Below are positions 12,361 through 24,703 of a stretch of 64,000 nucleotides of DNA, one piece after another (position 1 is the stretch's first letter; each line of letters opens with the position of its first letter). The position numbers and the translations under genes are program-made. Under the pieces are notes generated by a model. The model was not told where the DNA came from. It worked only from the letters and a program-made list of their open reading frames with translations, and made no database searches. The DNA is taken from the NCBI GenBank assembly GCA_029945375.1, contig JAQOTE010000022.1:1-64000 (forward strand). Direction: 5' to 3'. This DNA is from Agaricus subrufescens. Lineage: Eukaryota; Basidiomycota; Agaricomycetes; Agaricales; Agaricaceae.

Positions 12361-13315
12361 TTACCAGTCAGTGAATCCAACAAGCTTACCATCCCAACTC
12401 CACCATATCATTTCGTTTTCCTCCGGGACGTTTATTTCTTGATTCGGGGACACAGGTGGATCTCGAAGACCACTCTTCGCTGTTACCCATACGCCTTCAA
12501 CTAGTTTTTTCTTCTTCGTTGACAAAGTTTTGCTTTCTTGTGATGGCCATGATTCACTGATGAAATCATCTAGTGCGGCTTCCATTTGTTTTTGAAGATT
12601 TTGGCGAGGTATCCAGACGGGGTGTACGAATCGTCTTGGGGCTCGCAGTAGGACATGTATTTGAGATGGGGCTTAGGTGATTTGATAAGAGGATAGTTGA
12701 CACGAATGGGATTGCGGACTTACACATCTCGTTAGAGATTCCGTGCCCTTCGGCATCTGCTGAGGCGAGGACCTGTGCTAATAGGCGGTCGGCAGAGTGA
12801 AGGAATCGTTGTTCCTCTGCAAATGACTGTTGCGAGTGGGTGGAAGGTGGCGACGATTGACTCTCTCGTTTTGGAGGTCTATCATCATCATTCTCCTCAG
12901 GCGCCTTTTGCCCGTCCTGATAGCTTTCAGAGTTTTCCCTATCACCCTCAGGTGTATCTTCCTCTTCGGAGTCCGTTTCCACTGAACTCCCACTTTCAGT
13001 TGAACCATCCTCTTCATCATCCTCGCTATCTTCAGGATATTCTTCTCCACTATCTTCCTCATCAGCCTCGGCCTCGTTGTCGTCTCGAGTACCCCAAACA
13101 TGAGTAGCAAAATTATCGACACCATAGATTACTTTTGATTTTGCGGTTCCTAGGCTCGGCCCGACGAGGACAGCCATATAGGCCCGACTGACATTGACAT
13201 CGTCATCAGAGGGGGATGAGGACTTGGCCTTGGCAAGAGCGGTGGAAAGAGCCGAAAAGGTGGTGACCAGATGGGAAGTGAGTGCATCGAAGGAGGACAA
13301 AAACTCCGTCCTCAT
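12361..13315 (-). CDS. Acidic conserved fungal protein with C-terminal WWSWDGKL motif, unknown function
   Basis: Two exons (13315-12724 and 12671-12361) join with a 52-nt intron (donor gtaagt, phase 1) to give 300 residues. The N-terminus (MRTEFLSSFDALTSHLVTTF) looks helical. Residues about 80-150 are a long Glu/Asp/Ser-rich acidic tract. After the junction the protein becomes compact and conserved-looking: PSQIHVLLRAPRRFVHPVW, GVWVTAKSGL, then ENEMIWWSWDGKLVGFTDW at the very end. I cannot name the family. The gene is divergent from SMC1, with about 430 bp between the two start codons, so they may share a promoter region. Confidence 0.75.
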
Positions 13316-13745
13316 TTTCGCAGCTTTTATATTACCCTATTCTCCAGACTGTTATTTCAATTCGACAGAGGCTCGAGCTAGAGAGCGCACCTTGCGATTT
13401 GTCATACGTGCTAGTTGCACAATGGGTCTTGTAAACGATAGTATAAGGTTTAGTGAGCCAGATTCGAGGGTGAAGAAACAAACAGAGGGATTTGATTCTT
13501 GAGATAGAGGACATGGCCCAATAAAGTTGTCGCTAGCCTCGAGGCGACGGTGTCAGTCAGGACGTCGACATTGAGAGCGACGACGGGAATTCTGGACTTT
13601 TCGTGACTTTTGAGGCATTCTTCAGCCGCTGCCTGGGGTGGTTGGACCATCAATGGATGACTGAATTCGGCGACAAATGAGGTTCGAGCTGCTGACTCAG
13701 CAGAGCTCGCGTTGGGACGCGACCTGTTTGGCGACCAACAAGACA

Positions 13746-16700
13746 ATGCCTCTCGTGCGCATCGAGGTGTGCGACTTCAAGTCCTACAGGTGCATATAGC
13801 CGCTCATCTGGACCTCCCATGAGTAACTGAGCTCGCTTGCAGAGGCCACCAGACAATCGGACCGTTCAAGAACTTCACATCGGTCATCGGTCCTAATGGC
13901 GCGGGCAAATCTAATCTCATGGATGCCATTTCGTTTGTCTTGGGCGTGAAGAGCGCCCAGTTGCGGAGTTCTCAGCTCAAAGACCTTGTGTATAGAGGAC
14001 GGCGGCTCGCCAGGATAAACGAGGACGGCTCTATGGCGCAAGATGAGGACGAAGAAGACGACGAACAGGACGGGGAAGGGACTGCAAAGAAGGCTTGGGT
14101 TCTCGCTGTCTTTCTAGACTCTACTGGGACTGAATGGAAATTCCAGCGAACGTGCGTTGTGGTGTCCCGTAATCCTTCACTTAACTGAACTTTCTCGCGT
14201 CCTCTGCAGGATTTCTACCACAGGTGCCTCCGAGTACAAACTCAACAACAAGGTCGTCACCTACTCCGCATACAATGCCGCTCTCGTCTCACACAACATC
14301 CTCGTCAAAGCCAAGAACTTTCTCGTGTTTCAAGGCGACGTCGAAGCTGTCGCATCTCAATCTCCTCGCGAACTCTCACGTCTCATCGAGCAGATTAGTG
14401 GTTCACTTGAGTTGGCGGGAGAATACGAGAAAGCCAAGGAGTCACAGGACAGGGCTACGGAGAACGCGACATTTAACTTCAACAAACGGAGAGGAATTGC
14501 TGGTGAGATCAAGCAGTACAAAGAACAGAAGGGAGAGGCGGAGAGGTTCGAAGCTCTTGTGGAGAAAAGGGTACGCGTCACTCAACTGTCTTGATTGTGT
14601 TCTCACACTGTTCTGCAGGATGATCTTATTCTACAGCGCATACTATTCAAACTATTCCATATTGAAGACGCCATAAACAGTAGCTCTGAAACTATTGTCA
14701 AGAAAAATAAAGAGCTAAAGGGTCTTCGCGCCGAGCAACGTACCCACGACAAGGAGCTCGAAGAAGCGCGTGCAGAACAGGCTAAAGCAAGGGGAGCTGT
14801 AATGCAAAAGGAAAAGGCCATAAAAAAGGCAGAAAAATCGCTTGATGCAAAGGTAGGCTTCATACTCAATGTGTCTCTTGGGCCGTTTATCTGAATTCTA
14901 TGGGTACCAGAAACCTGACCTTGTAGCACTAGAAGCTCAAATCGCTCATGGTACTCGTAAAGTCAATAACGCTCTCAAGGCAAAAGAGGAGTCAGCTAGG
15001 ACCGAAGAAAATCTGGCTCAGAAGGTGGAAAATTACGAGAACGAGTTAGCTTCGGTGAAGAGGGCTGCTGATAAAGCGCAAGGCATGATTATCTCTTATA
15101 AATGACTATTCCTCTCCCGCTCACAGTACTACGTTGCAGAGGAACAACGTCGCGCATCTCAGCAAAACGTTGCATTGACTGAAGAAAGCTTAGAAGAGTA
15201 TCGTCAACTGTAAGTATTCTTGACCGTATGCGCTGTCAGGCTTATAGTTTCATGCTCAATAGCAAAGCACGAGCCAATGTTCTTGCGGTGGACGAACGGC
15301 AGCAGCTTGAAACTCTGACTCGGGATGAAAAAACCACTAAGCGTACGCTTGTACAACTAACAGAGAGGCGACAAGGCTTCGAAGAGAAGATTGCCACGCG
15401 TAATGAAGATCTAAATACCCAAACCGAGAAGAGAGCAGAGGTATTTCATCGTTGTCGGCCTATACCTGATGCCATATTGACCTGATTGATTCCGGTATGT
15501 AGCTAGAGGTGAAAATATCATCTCTTCAAGCGGAGTTGACGCAAGCTAGATCAGAGTTGGATAAGCAACAGTCAGAACGGACCAGAATTGCGTGCGTTAT
15601 TCTGTTCTTGATGTGCAATACGTCACTGATGCTCTCATTTCTAAAGTAAACTTGAAGCGGAGGCAGACGAAAAACTTCAAACTGTATATCAACAATTACT
15701 TCAAGCCGGTGTAGACAAAAATCAAAATGAGAGAGAAGTCAAGCTGAGAGAGACATTGGCGAGTCTGCAAGACTTATTCCCTGGTAAGACTTATCCCCTT
15801 TCTATAACTTTTGAAGCACTAACGTGGTCAATCTGCGGCAGGGGTGAGAGGGAGAATGATTGATTTATGTAAACCCACTGCGAAGAAATATGAGACAGCC
15901 ATTTCGGTCGTACTCGGTCGGAATATTGATGCTATCGTTGTAGACGAAGAAAAGACTGCCATTGATTGCATTGAGGTAAATCCATTTCTATCCCACTAAC
16001 CAAAATCGCAACTTAGCGATGTTACCTCTTAGTATATGCGTAACCAGCGTGCTGGTCAGGCCACTTTCATCCCGTTGGACACTATTCAAGTGAAACCAAC
16101 CAATGACAAGTTCCGCGCCTTCGCGAAAGGCACGAGATTGGCTGTTGATGTGGTGCAATACGAACCGGTGATTCAAAGAGCTGTACATCATGCTTGCGGA
16201 AATGCTTTAGTTTGTGACTCGATGGAAGTCGCTAGATATGTATGTTATGAGAAGGGTCAAGAAGTCAAAGGTGCGGTCCTCCTTCCTCTTGATAACAGGA
16301 GTTAGTAGCTGAAATCTGTGAATTGTAGCTGTGACATTAGAAGGAACAGTCATTCACAAAAGCGGATTAATTACTGGTGGAAGAAGCTCGCATAACTCAA
16401 GTAAGAAATGGGACGAGAAGGACGTGCAAGGTGATTTTCAATATATTCATTTACTTCACTCTTCCATCTGATGCGCCGTGCTTCTCAGGCCTCATTCGCA
16501 GTCGCGAAAGTTTACTCAGTCAGTTGAAAGAATTGAATAAACAAAAGCCTCGTACAAAAACAGACGAAAATTTGTTGGCGGAAATTTCGAGATTGGAATC
16601 ATTGCTGACTGTACAACGTGACGATTTGGTATGTTTTTTCCCAAACATTCTTTACTAATGCGTTCACTGACGATAATCTCAGACTGCTTGTAAATCGCGC

Positions 16701-18716
16701 CTCACTGGGATTAAGGAAGAATTACGACACCTTGAGCGTGATCGCAAATCGAATACTCCTGAATTGAAAAAGGTAACAACAATTCTCACGTTATCCTCCA
16801 TGCTTTGACTTAGCGCGCTTGCTACAGGCGCAAACGACTCATTCGGCACTTCAGTCTCGTATCGAACGATTCGCCGCAGTCGTGCATGAAGCTGAAGACA
16901 ATGTCTTCGGTTCGTTTTGTGCAAAGATTGGCGTAGAGAATATTCGGGAGTATGAAGAGAGGCAACTTAAAGTGGCCCAAGAGGAGAGTCACGCGAGGTT
17001 GAGATTTGATACTCAAATCGCTCGTTTAACGCACCAGTTCGTCTTTCTAACCAATTTCCATTCTGACTTGACTAATGTTTCGGGTTGCCCGTCGCCGTAC
17101 AGGCTTGCATTCGAATCGGAAGGTCTCACAACAGCCCGTGAACGCATTCAGCGTCTTGAACAAACCGTCCAAAGTGAAAATGCAAATCTCACAAATCTCA
17201 ATACTCAAAAGGAAAGACTGCGACAAGAGTTGGAAGAGAGTGAGACTGCGATTGGCGGGTTGAAGCAGGAATTGGAGGCGTTGCAAGCGACTCTGGAAGA
17301 GAAGACGAAAGTGGTAGAGCAAGTGAAGAAGATCGGGGCGAGGAGTGCGAAAGTGCTTGATCTGGCTCTGAAAGAAATCAGCTCTTGTGTGAGTCTTTCC
17401 TTTCCTTGTCTGGCGTTGGGATTTTTGTCTGAAGATTGCCTTCTTTGGTATAGAATGATGAAATTGAGAAACTAGCTCTGGAGCGGTCGTCAATATACAG
17501 GAAATGTCGACTAGAAGAGATCAGATTACCACTGTTATCTGGCAATTTGAAAAATGTCCCGATGGAAGAGGTATGAGTTTTTTTCATACGTTTGAGGTTT
17601 AGGTGACTGATTGGATTGCCGTCATCTCTTTTCCTTCCCTACCACTAGAATCTAAGAGAAGAAGTAACTATGGATATTGATGATGATGAGGACGGCACCC
17701 AAAAGCCGAAAGCGGTCGCAGATTATGGAATTGAAGTAAACTTCGAATCGATAGATGAGGACGATAGGGTGCAAGACCCCGTAGAGATGGTTGCGCAGTT
17801 TGATAAAGAGATTGCGAGCGCGAATAATGATATTGAGAGGATGGCGCCAAATATGAAGGCTGTTGAAAGGTTCGCGTGGCTCTCCTCTTTTCAAAATCCC
17901 CATTTGGAAAGTCCCAGTTTTGAACGATGCTTACTTCATTCCGTGTAGGTTGGATGATGTCGAGGCCAAATTAGCTATGACGGAGAAAGAGGCAGATAAA
18001 GCGAGAAAGGAGTCGAAGACTGCTCGGGATTACTACAACGAAGTGAAGACTAAACGGTGAGTTCATACTTGCCAATAATGTCAATACGCTGATGCGAAAT
18101 TGGTAGCTGCGAGCTTTTCAATAAGGCGTATAACCATATCTCCGATCGGATCGACCAGGTGTACAAGGATCTTACCAAAGGGAAGGCTGCGCCTATGGGT
18201 GGTGTAGCATACCTAAGCTTAGAGGACAGTGAGGTAAGTCCTTCCACTGTGTATTCCATACTATCAATTTCTGACACTGACTGGATACTAGGAACCATAT
18301 CTCGGAGGTATCAAATACCACGCCATGCCGCCTATGAAACGCTTCCGGGATATGGAACAACTATCGGGTGGTGAAAAAACTGTTGCCGCTTTGGCGTTAC
18401 TTTTTGCCATTCATAGCTATCAACCAGCACCATTCTTTGTTTTGGATGAAGTAGACGCCGCGCTGGATAACACTAACGTAGCCAAAGTCGCTAACTATAT
18501 AAGGAGCCGAGCGTCGGCAGATTTCCAGTTTATTGTGATCAGTCTGAAGGGGTCGTTGTATGAGAAGGGACAGTCGTTGGTTGGGATTTATAGAGATCAG
18601 GATGTGAATAGTTCGAGGACTTTGACGTTGGATGTGAGTCGACGTTTCATTCTTTTTGAGAACGTGGTATCTGACTGACTGGCCTTTGCGTTAAGTTAAC
18701 GCAATATGATGATTAG
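13746..18716 (+). CDS. SMC1: Cohesin subunit SMC1 (structural maintenance of chromosomes 1)
   Basis: ATPase subunit of the cohesin ring that holds sister chromatids together in the nucleus. The start [14 protein letters not shown] at 13746-13789 splices at 13843 into [20 protein letters not shown]. The Walker A motif [19 protein letters not shown] is near 13890-13945. Long coiled-coil exons follow (14.2-15.8 kb). The hinge spans about 15.84-16.4 kb ([20 protein letters not shown] to [13 protein letters not shown]). The second coiled coil runs to 18.05 kb. The ABC signature [20 protein letters not shown] is at 18361-18420, and Walker [14 protein letters not shown] at 18434-18472. The last intron, 18634-18695, joins TLTLD to a 7-codon final exon (LTQYDD, stop 18714-18716). 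About twenty short introns are needed; no break was found in the parts checked. A truncated copy lies at 50-51.3 kb. Confidence 0.95.
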
Positions 18717-19100
18717 TGCATGCAATATTCTTCATTGTTAACCGGTTTTTTTGTTGCTCGCGAGCTGTTTGAATTCCGTAGTTTGGCTTGTATTTTTAGT
18801 GTTGTTATTTATCGTTTAATAGTAATCACAGTTTATGCGCAGTGATGTCTCCTAATGACTTTGGAGAGGCAATCTCGCTTGATGTCGTGTGCGATGCTAT
18901 TTTGTGTCGGTGGGGATCAAGTATCACAGGAATGAATCAAATTATTATTTGCATGATACGGGACAGACCTAAATCTACACCGAGATGGAAGCTTTACACT
19001 GGCCTCTCGATCAGGCTCACCACTGTCTGTGACGTTTGTCATTCTCGCTCTCTTCCCAAGTGACTGAGATTCAGCCATAGAGAATAGATTAGTATGTTTG

Positions 19101-19294
19101 CTAGGAACCAAGTTTCAAATCAACGCCTTCCATCGTATCAATAAAAGTCGCAGTTTCAGGCGCCACACAAACCTGTAGACATCTTCATAGGTAGTTTGTT
19201 TATCCCTGTCCCCCGACGATGCGATAGAAGTATTAAGGGCGAAAAGAGTTGAATAAGGACACATCAAGGCGTGTCCGACGAAGTGCACGCAGTC
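19101..19294 (-). pseudogene. C-terminal remnant of a FunK1-type kinase gene
   Basis: Read on the minus strand, this piece ends with EGVDLKLGS and a TAG stop (19101-19103), matching the C-terminus EGVDLQLGS of the FunK1 kinase at 51.7-54.3 kb. Upstream residues such as SSGDRDKQTTYEDVYRFVW match the same gene's FGDRDSKTSYERVYESLW. The match stops near 19295, exactly where the inverted copy of the DUF6533 region begins. Everything upstream, including the catalytic domain, is gone. The sequence between here and the SMC1 stop also matches the region downstream of the SMC1 pseudogene at 51.3-51.7 kb. Confidence 0.8.
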
Positions 19295-19599
19295 GTACCC
19301 ATCCCTCCACGATGCGGTCCTCCGACACATTCTAGGGAATTTTGTAGTAGCAGTACTCAAAGTTCATTTCTACTTTTGTTGTGCATCTATATTGACAGAT
19401 CAACGCAGTTCTGACCCGGTCCCTCGAGCTAACTACTGCGCCGATGGGAACTATCTATTGCTACCACAACATAACAGTGAGTAACCCGGCCGAGCGAATA
19501 CAAAAGAAACAAAGGGCTATGTAGCTTGGATCAACACGACCATTCTGATGATCAATTTGTGGTTCCTGATCAGAGTATGGCAAGAGTATGGTGTGAGTC

Positions 19600-19847
19600 A
19601 GGGGGACGGCATCGGAGAAACCCGAGCATACAACTGTCTCTGCCCCCTCGACGACAAGTGTCCGGAGTCCTTGCATAGCTCTAGCTAAAATTGGCTAATT
19701 TACGTCTAATTAAGTAGATCGAAATATAATTAGTCACTGCGTTCATACACCAAACATGGTAGGGACCCAACAAGGACTCCGGACAAGGCTTGTCGTCGAG
19801 GAGACAAAGACAGTTGTATGCTCGGATTTCTCCGATGCCGTCCCCCT
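19600..19847. mobile_element. Mutator-like MITE with long terminal inverted repeats and 10-bp target duplication
   Basis: A 248-bp element whose ends are long inverted repeats of about 75 bp. The left end AGGGGGACGGCATCGGAGAA (19600-19619) is mirrored at 19828-19847, and the repeats extend inward to about 19673 and 19770. The core between them is AT-rich and non-coding. It is flanked on both sides by GGTGTGAGTC (19590-19599 and 19848-19857). Long terminal inverted repeats with 9-11-bp target duplications are typical of Mutator-like elements. The homologous place in the left arm (9325-9334) has the decamer once and no element. Confidence 0.85.
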
Positions 19848-20418
19848 GGTGTGAGTCGTGATCATGATTGTCCCAATGAAGCTGCGCAAGCTTTCTGTCC
19901 AAATCCAACGCAAGGTCCGTTGATTTAGCAATTTGAAGAAGCTTCCGTTCAGTAATCACAGATTTGCAACATTTTGAGCGCTTTTGACAACTCTTACTAG
20001 TGTCAACTTTTCATCCTCTTGTCAACACGATGCAAATATCTGTTTTACTGGCACTGTAGTATATCTCGAGCTTATGAACTACAAAGTCAAAAATATTTTG
20101 GATAACACTCATGTTTGACATGCCTGGGACGATCACAAAGAGGTTGATGAGGTAGGGGGAAATGAAGACGATTATTCAAGTAAACACACGAGTTCTGAAG
20201 CAACAAAAGCCAGCCAGGACGAGGCCACGCCCGCAGACTCGATGATAATGGAGTAGATGATAGAGACTCTTAAACGTCGCGGAAATGCTTTAAATGTTTT
20301 ACAGTGATATTTGAGAGAACGACGCATCACGGGAAATTTATTACGCAGATTTGTGCCCATCAAAATACTCAAGAGACTACCAAGACTACGATGGCTCTTT
20401 CGCATTACCCACAACAGC

Positions 20419-21716
20419 TTATTGTATGTACGCACAGCCACCCTGTGCATCCGAAGACCCAAAAGCCCTCCTGTTGATATTGGTAGTAACAAGACCATCT
20501 CTGACATCTAGTTGCCCCTTCGCTTGTTGTTTGTCATGTTGCATTCGTATGCGCAGTATTATTCGGCATGCCAAGACGGACCGGGTGGCTCCTTGGAAAC
20601 TTGAAATACGAAACTCAATATCGAAGACATGTTTTCCGTCGCTTGACTTACAATGATAGAAATGATTCATAGGGTCCCTGCGAAATTGTAATGCAATGTA
20701 TCAGTAAATGAATAGACACAATCAGATTCGACCTGGCTCATCACATCATACCTTGCTAAACAAGAGGCTAAAGTTTGCGATGGATATGACTGAAACAATA
20801 AGTCAGAATGCTTTACTTTACAAGCAACTCGACCAATAGTGTACCGCTTATGTATACGTAAAATGATATCCCTTGCGAGAGACATATTAATATGTGAGCA
20901 AAGAGGACACGAAATACTCACCATCGCTGTACATCGATCTGAAGAGACTAGAATCTTTTCCCCAGCGGACTGCATCGCAATTATCAGAGGACAGTGGTTC
21001 TAGAAAGTATAAGAAACTTGCAAAGTGATGCCCCTCGAACGAGCATGAGCACAAGTACAACTGTTTGAAAAATAAGGTGAGCAGCACTTCATTATGACTT
21101 AGGTTGCTTGCCAGCATCATAGATTGCTTCGACCACGAATGAAGCCGCTAGATACGGGCTATTATATACTGGAGTGCAGCCAAGCGGAAGCGGAATCCCA
21201 CTAAGAACCAGTTCTGTAAGAAAAAATAAAAAGGCAACAATTCAGTATTGGCGAGAAAAGTTATGAAGAATGAGGCACACCTTGGATATATCTCAAAGCT
21301 ACTATATACGTTGCCAGAACCAAAGCTGATGCCACAACGTATGTTCCAGATAAAAAATAGGCCATGCGTATTCCCTTAGCCCAGACAGCCCAAGTTCTAA
21401 TTGTCACAACGACTGAACAATTATCAGGGCCAAAACTGAATGAACGTTTTGCTGGAACCTACATGCAGCACACATGGCAGCGGAGGCAAACATTGCTGAT
21501 AGCCAATATCAATAGTGGTTATATCTGCGTTGAGACCAACTCACCGGTGATAACCCTATACATTATGTTGCATTCGGACTCAGTGGGATTATCACTGAAA
21601 AGGTCTATAATGATGAATTAGTACCGTAACAGGTTCTATATGGAGTAAGACCCACAATACAGTAGGAGCGGGAAATATAACAAGGGCAGATAGCGTGTTA
21701 GCAAATACACAATCTT
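20419..21716 (-). pseudogene. DUF6533 gene D, 3' portion (split gene)
   Basis: Minus-strand copy of gene B from the TRYLPL exon onward. It contains the helix TIRTWAVWAKGIRMAYFLSG (about 21419-21360), a region reading GATRSVLACRIILRIRMQ (about 20590-20540) and the tail NINRRAFGSSDA near 20450. The 5' part of the same gene (exon 1 MTDTTFKIVEEFTQVLEKSR and the EVKLIWN-like core exon) is at 44934-45293. The two parts are separated by the 23.2-kb TIR-bounded block, which interrupts the exon encoding KMKILYLLTRY. The gene cannot be expressed as one unit. Confidence 0.8.
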
Positions 21717-22480
21717 CATCGGGAAAATGGAATATCGGTAATATATCCTACATGACATAATATTATACAAAGTTAGTATAAGATAGTATATAATAGATAA
21801 ATTCACTAAATCATTCTATATATACACCAGGACTATAAATCCTGCATACCATTATTCCGAAGTCACTAATTAATTATACTTATATTGCAAACAAAATTAT
21901 ACTATAGATTAATGGTTAAACTAATATGCAATTCAGAAGTCATATAGCCTTAAATTAAACGGCAAATATCCCTAGATTAGTTGTAAATTATCTTATATTG
22001 TTACATAATATACATTTATCTAATCTGGTGACATAGTCGTAATTTCCATGGGAGACTGCTAAGGTTATGTATAAATCATTTATATATAACCAGTCAGGTG
22101 TATCTAAAATCTTGCTTACATATACAATCAAGCATGAGTAAATTGTTAATGATTTCATCTTTGAATAAGCTTAAGAGCTTGTTGATGTAGTTTGTTATGC
22201 ACTGATAAATTGTACTTGGTTTTGATTAAGTCTATTCTGAATTTAGTTATAAGTAATGCCGGGATAATACAATGTTATCTTACTGTTAAAGTGAGTTGGT
22301 GATATAGCTATGTTTACTTGCAAGCGAAAACACCTTATTAGTGGACAGATATTACTAAGCATCTATACAATCGATTTGCATCACACTGGGGATCAACCTT
22401 AAGCTTATTGGTGAACAAAGTCGGAACTGTGCGAATGTAAAAATATATTATGACAAATAAAAGTAATATGTGTTTGTCAT

Positions 22481-24378
22481 CAAAGTGGCTGTGAAATCGT
22501 AGATGAAAAAGATCCTGCTGAACTCGGCTCTGATTGTTCGTATGCTGTCGTTGACCCATCAAAATCCTCCATTCCATCAAAGTCAACCATGTCGCTAAGC
22601 CCTTGTGCGATAGTGTGCCCAACAGTAGGAATATAAGCTCTAAATAAACAAAAGTATTAGAGACTTATTTTAGTCACTGTAATTCACTTACTTGGTTCTC
22701 ATGTAGATGCGATGAAGCATCGCATGATACTTCGAAGGACTCTTTTTCTCCAATGATGCAAGATATTCTTGATGGCCTTGATAAACATCTTCGACGATGT
22801 CTACCACAAAGTCGCTTCGTTTGTAGATGCCAGTCGCCCAGTCTGCTATGGCAGCATGAACCTATAAGATCAAATAAGTTAATTTTAATTCACAATAAAA
22901 ATAGGCTTACCCCTGTGGCCGCCAGGCATACCAAGCCTACAGGCATTTCGAGTTCATCACTGAATTTTGATGAAAAGATCTGAATATTGTTTTCACCCAA
23001 AGTACCCTTCCGAGCTCCATCATCAAATAAGAATTTCCTCAAAGTTCGGATGATGACTGGATTCTCGTATGGTTTTGACACACTGACAGTACCATTTACC
23101 TATTATAATGATTGTTATATTGGTTAAATATTATGTGGTATGGTTTGCTTACCTCTAGTGGGAATATATATGTGGACTTTCGGTTGAGCTCATTAGCCTT
23201 GACCTGGATTTCTTCGGGCCTGGCATTGGGATCATCAAAACCGAAAAAGAAACCAACAAGACCTTCAGCAATTCTTTTAATCTTTGATCTACGAAGGGTT
23301 AGACGATGCTGAATCTGTTTTAGAAATGATATTAGTTTCGTTGTTACTAAGTAAATATATGAGAAACATACCACCCGAGCAACATCTTGTGAAAAATTCA
23401 AATCTTCCCGGAAGGCAACTACAAGATGGGGAAAGTTGAGATTAACTGCAACTTTCTCCAGCATAGTGGTTAGCGCTGTATATCCCAAATCATTGATAAC
23501 AAAAAAAGTATCGGCCAAAGCCTGCCTAAGTGCTAGCTTTTCCCCATGAGCTATCACTCGCCTGAGCTCAGGACTCTGGTTTCTCAACGGAATAAGCCTT
23601 CTCCCTGGATATGTTGTGTTACAGGTATCGTCCTCATCATCGGACTGGTTTGTAAATGAGACACTTATTCATTCAAGAATCAAAGAATTTACTAACTTGG
23701 TTTTGTGGTAAGTCCCTTGAAGACGAAGACCATTCTGGAACCTTAAAAAGATTTAAATTCATCAATTCATATTTTAGCTAATAAACAATACCTCTGCCCG
23801 ATATCGAGAATTGCGAAGATTTTGGCGATGTTGAATTTGGTGAGAAGCCCCCTCATCTTGTTCATCATCCCACTCATTTCCAACCACCTGGATAGCCTAG
23901 GTGTTTTTAAGTGACATGATCGATCAAAAGAAAATAAAGTGAACATACCTCCAGATCAAGTGCAGCCTGCACTTCATCGTCACCTAGACCGAGTAGATTC
24001 TCGTCAATATCACTGCCTTGGTGGCCATCAGAGCTGTTGTCTTCATTGTTTCTATCCTTATCGCTATTTTCATCAGTCAAGAGGTCATCTGAATCAGAAT
24101 CCTCATTGATTGAGGGAGGGCGAAAGATTTGTTGTGAATTCGATGCTGAAACAGGTATGTAAGTTTCTTAAGCCAAAGTGTCACCATAATAGATACTTAC
24201 CATTGCGACTCCTTTTGACAGGTCGGGGTGGGTTGGCAGGAGGTAGTTGTCGCTTTCTTGGTGGGCCATGTTGTTGAGCTTGTGTGCGAGAGCGACGAGC
24301 AGTAGTAGTAAGATTGACAGAAGACTGTCCAGCTGAGGTAGATTGAGAACTTTCTCGCCGACTAGAACGACGAGGCAT
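22481..24378 (-). CDS. DUF6532-domain protein, transposon-linked
   Basis: Several exons on the minus strand. The N-terminus is basic and low complexity (MPRRSSRRESSQSTSAGQSS, start at 24376-24378), followed by an acidic tract (SDSDDLLTDENSDKDRNNED). The conserved DUF6532 part runs from RNQSPELRRVIAHGEKLALR (23587 down) through IKRIAEGLVGFFFGFDD and STYIFPLEV to PVGLVCLAATG near 22930-22900. The last exons (EDVYQGHQEYLASLEKKSPS, HAMLHRIYMRTKAYIPTVGH) lead to TISQPL and a stop at 22481-22483. DUF6532 is a common fungal domain of unknown function, and copies are often found beside DNA transposons. The gene is divergent from the Plavaka transposase, with about 320 bp between starts, and appears intact. 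Confidence 0.78.
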
Positions 24379-24703
24379 TGGGGGGAAAGAAAAAAAAAGT
24401 AATCAAGTCGACTTTATGTAGTGAGAAGAAATGGCATTGATACCTATTAAAGATATCAAGGTCCCAACACCAGATTTGGAACTCGAGCAATTTGTCTCAC
24501 ATACTCATATTCCTAATATAGAATATCGTCCAACCAATATAATATCTCCAAATAGAATTCCATGGACCTCAAGCTAAACCCGAACATTCTATATCCAATG
24601 TGAAGTTACCCCAGTTGTTTGATAGTCGATTTGTATTGTGTAACTTCTAGAATGTAGCCGGTTTTACTAGACTGCGATTCATTAAACGATTTCATTTCTG
24701 CCA

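Larger units (their letters stand above)
19295..21716 (-). repeat. Right arm of the inverted duplication, proximal half
   Basis: Reverse-complement copy of 7437-9630. It starts near ccatccctccacgatgcggt (mirroring accgcatcgcggagggatgg at 9600-9619) and runs to aatcttcatc at 21711-21720 (mirroring the stretch near 7437). It contains the 3' part of DUF6533 gene D and has gained a 248-bp MITE. The duplication continues at 44934 beyond the 23.2-kb insertion. Confidence 0.85.

Noticed and set aside
18842..19063. Plus-strand frame after SMC1
   Set aside because: Antisense to the 3' remnant of the kinase gene and duplicated at 51.4 kb with it; no independent support.
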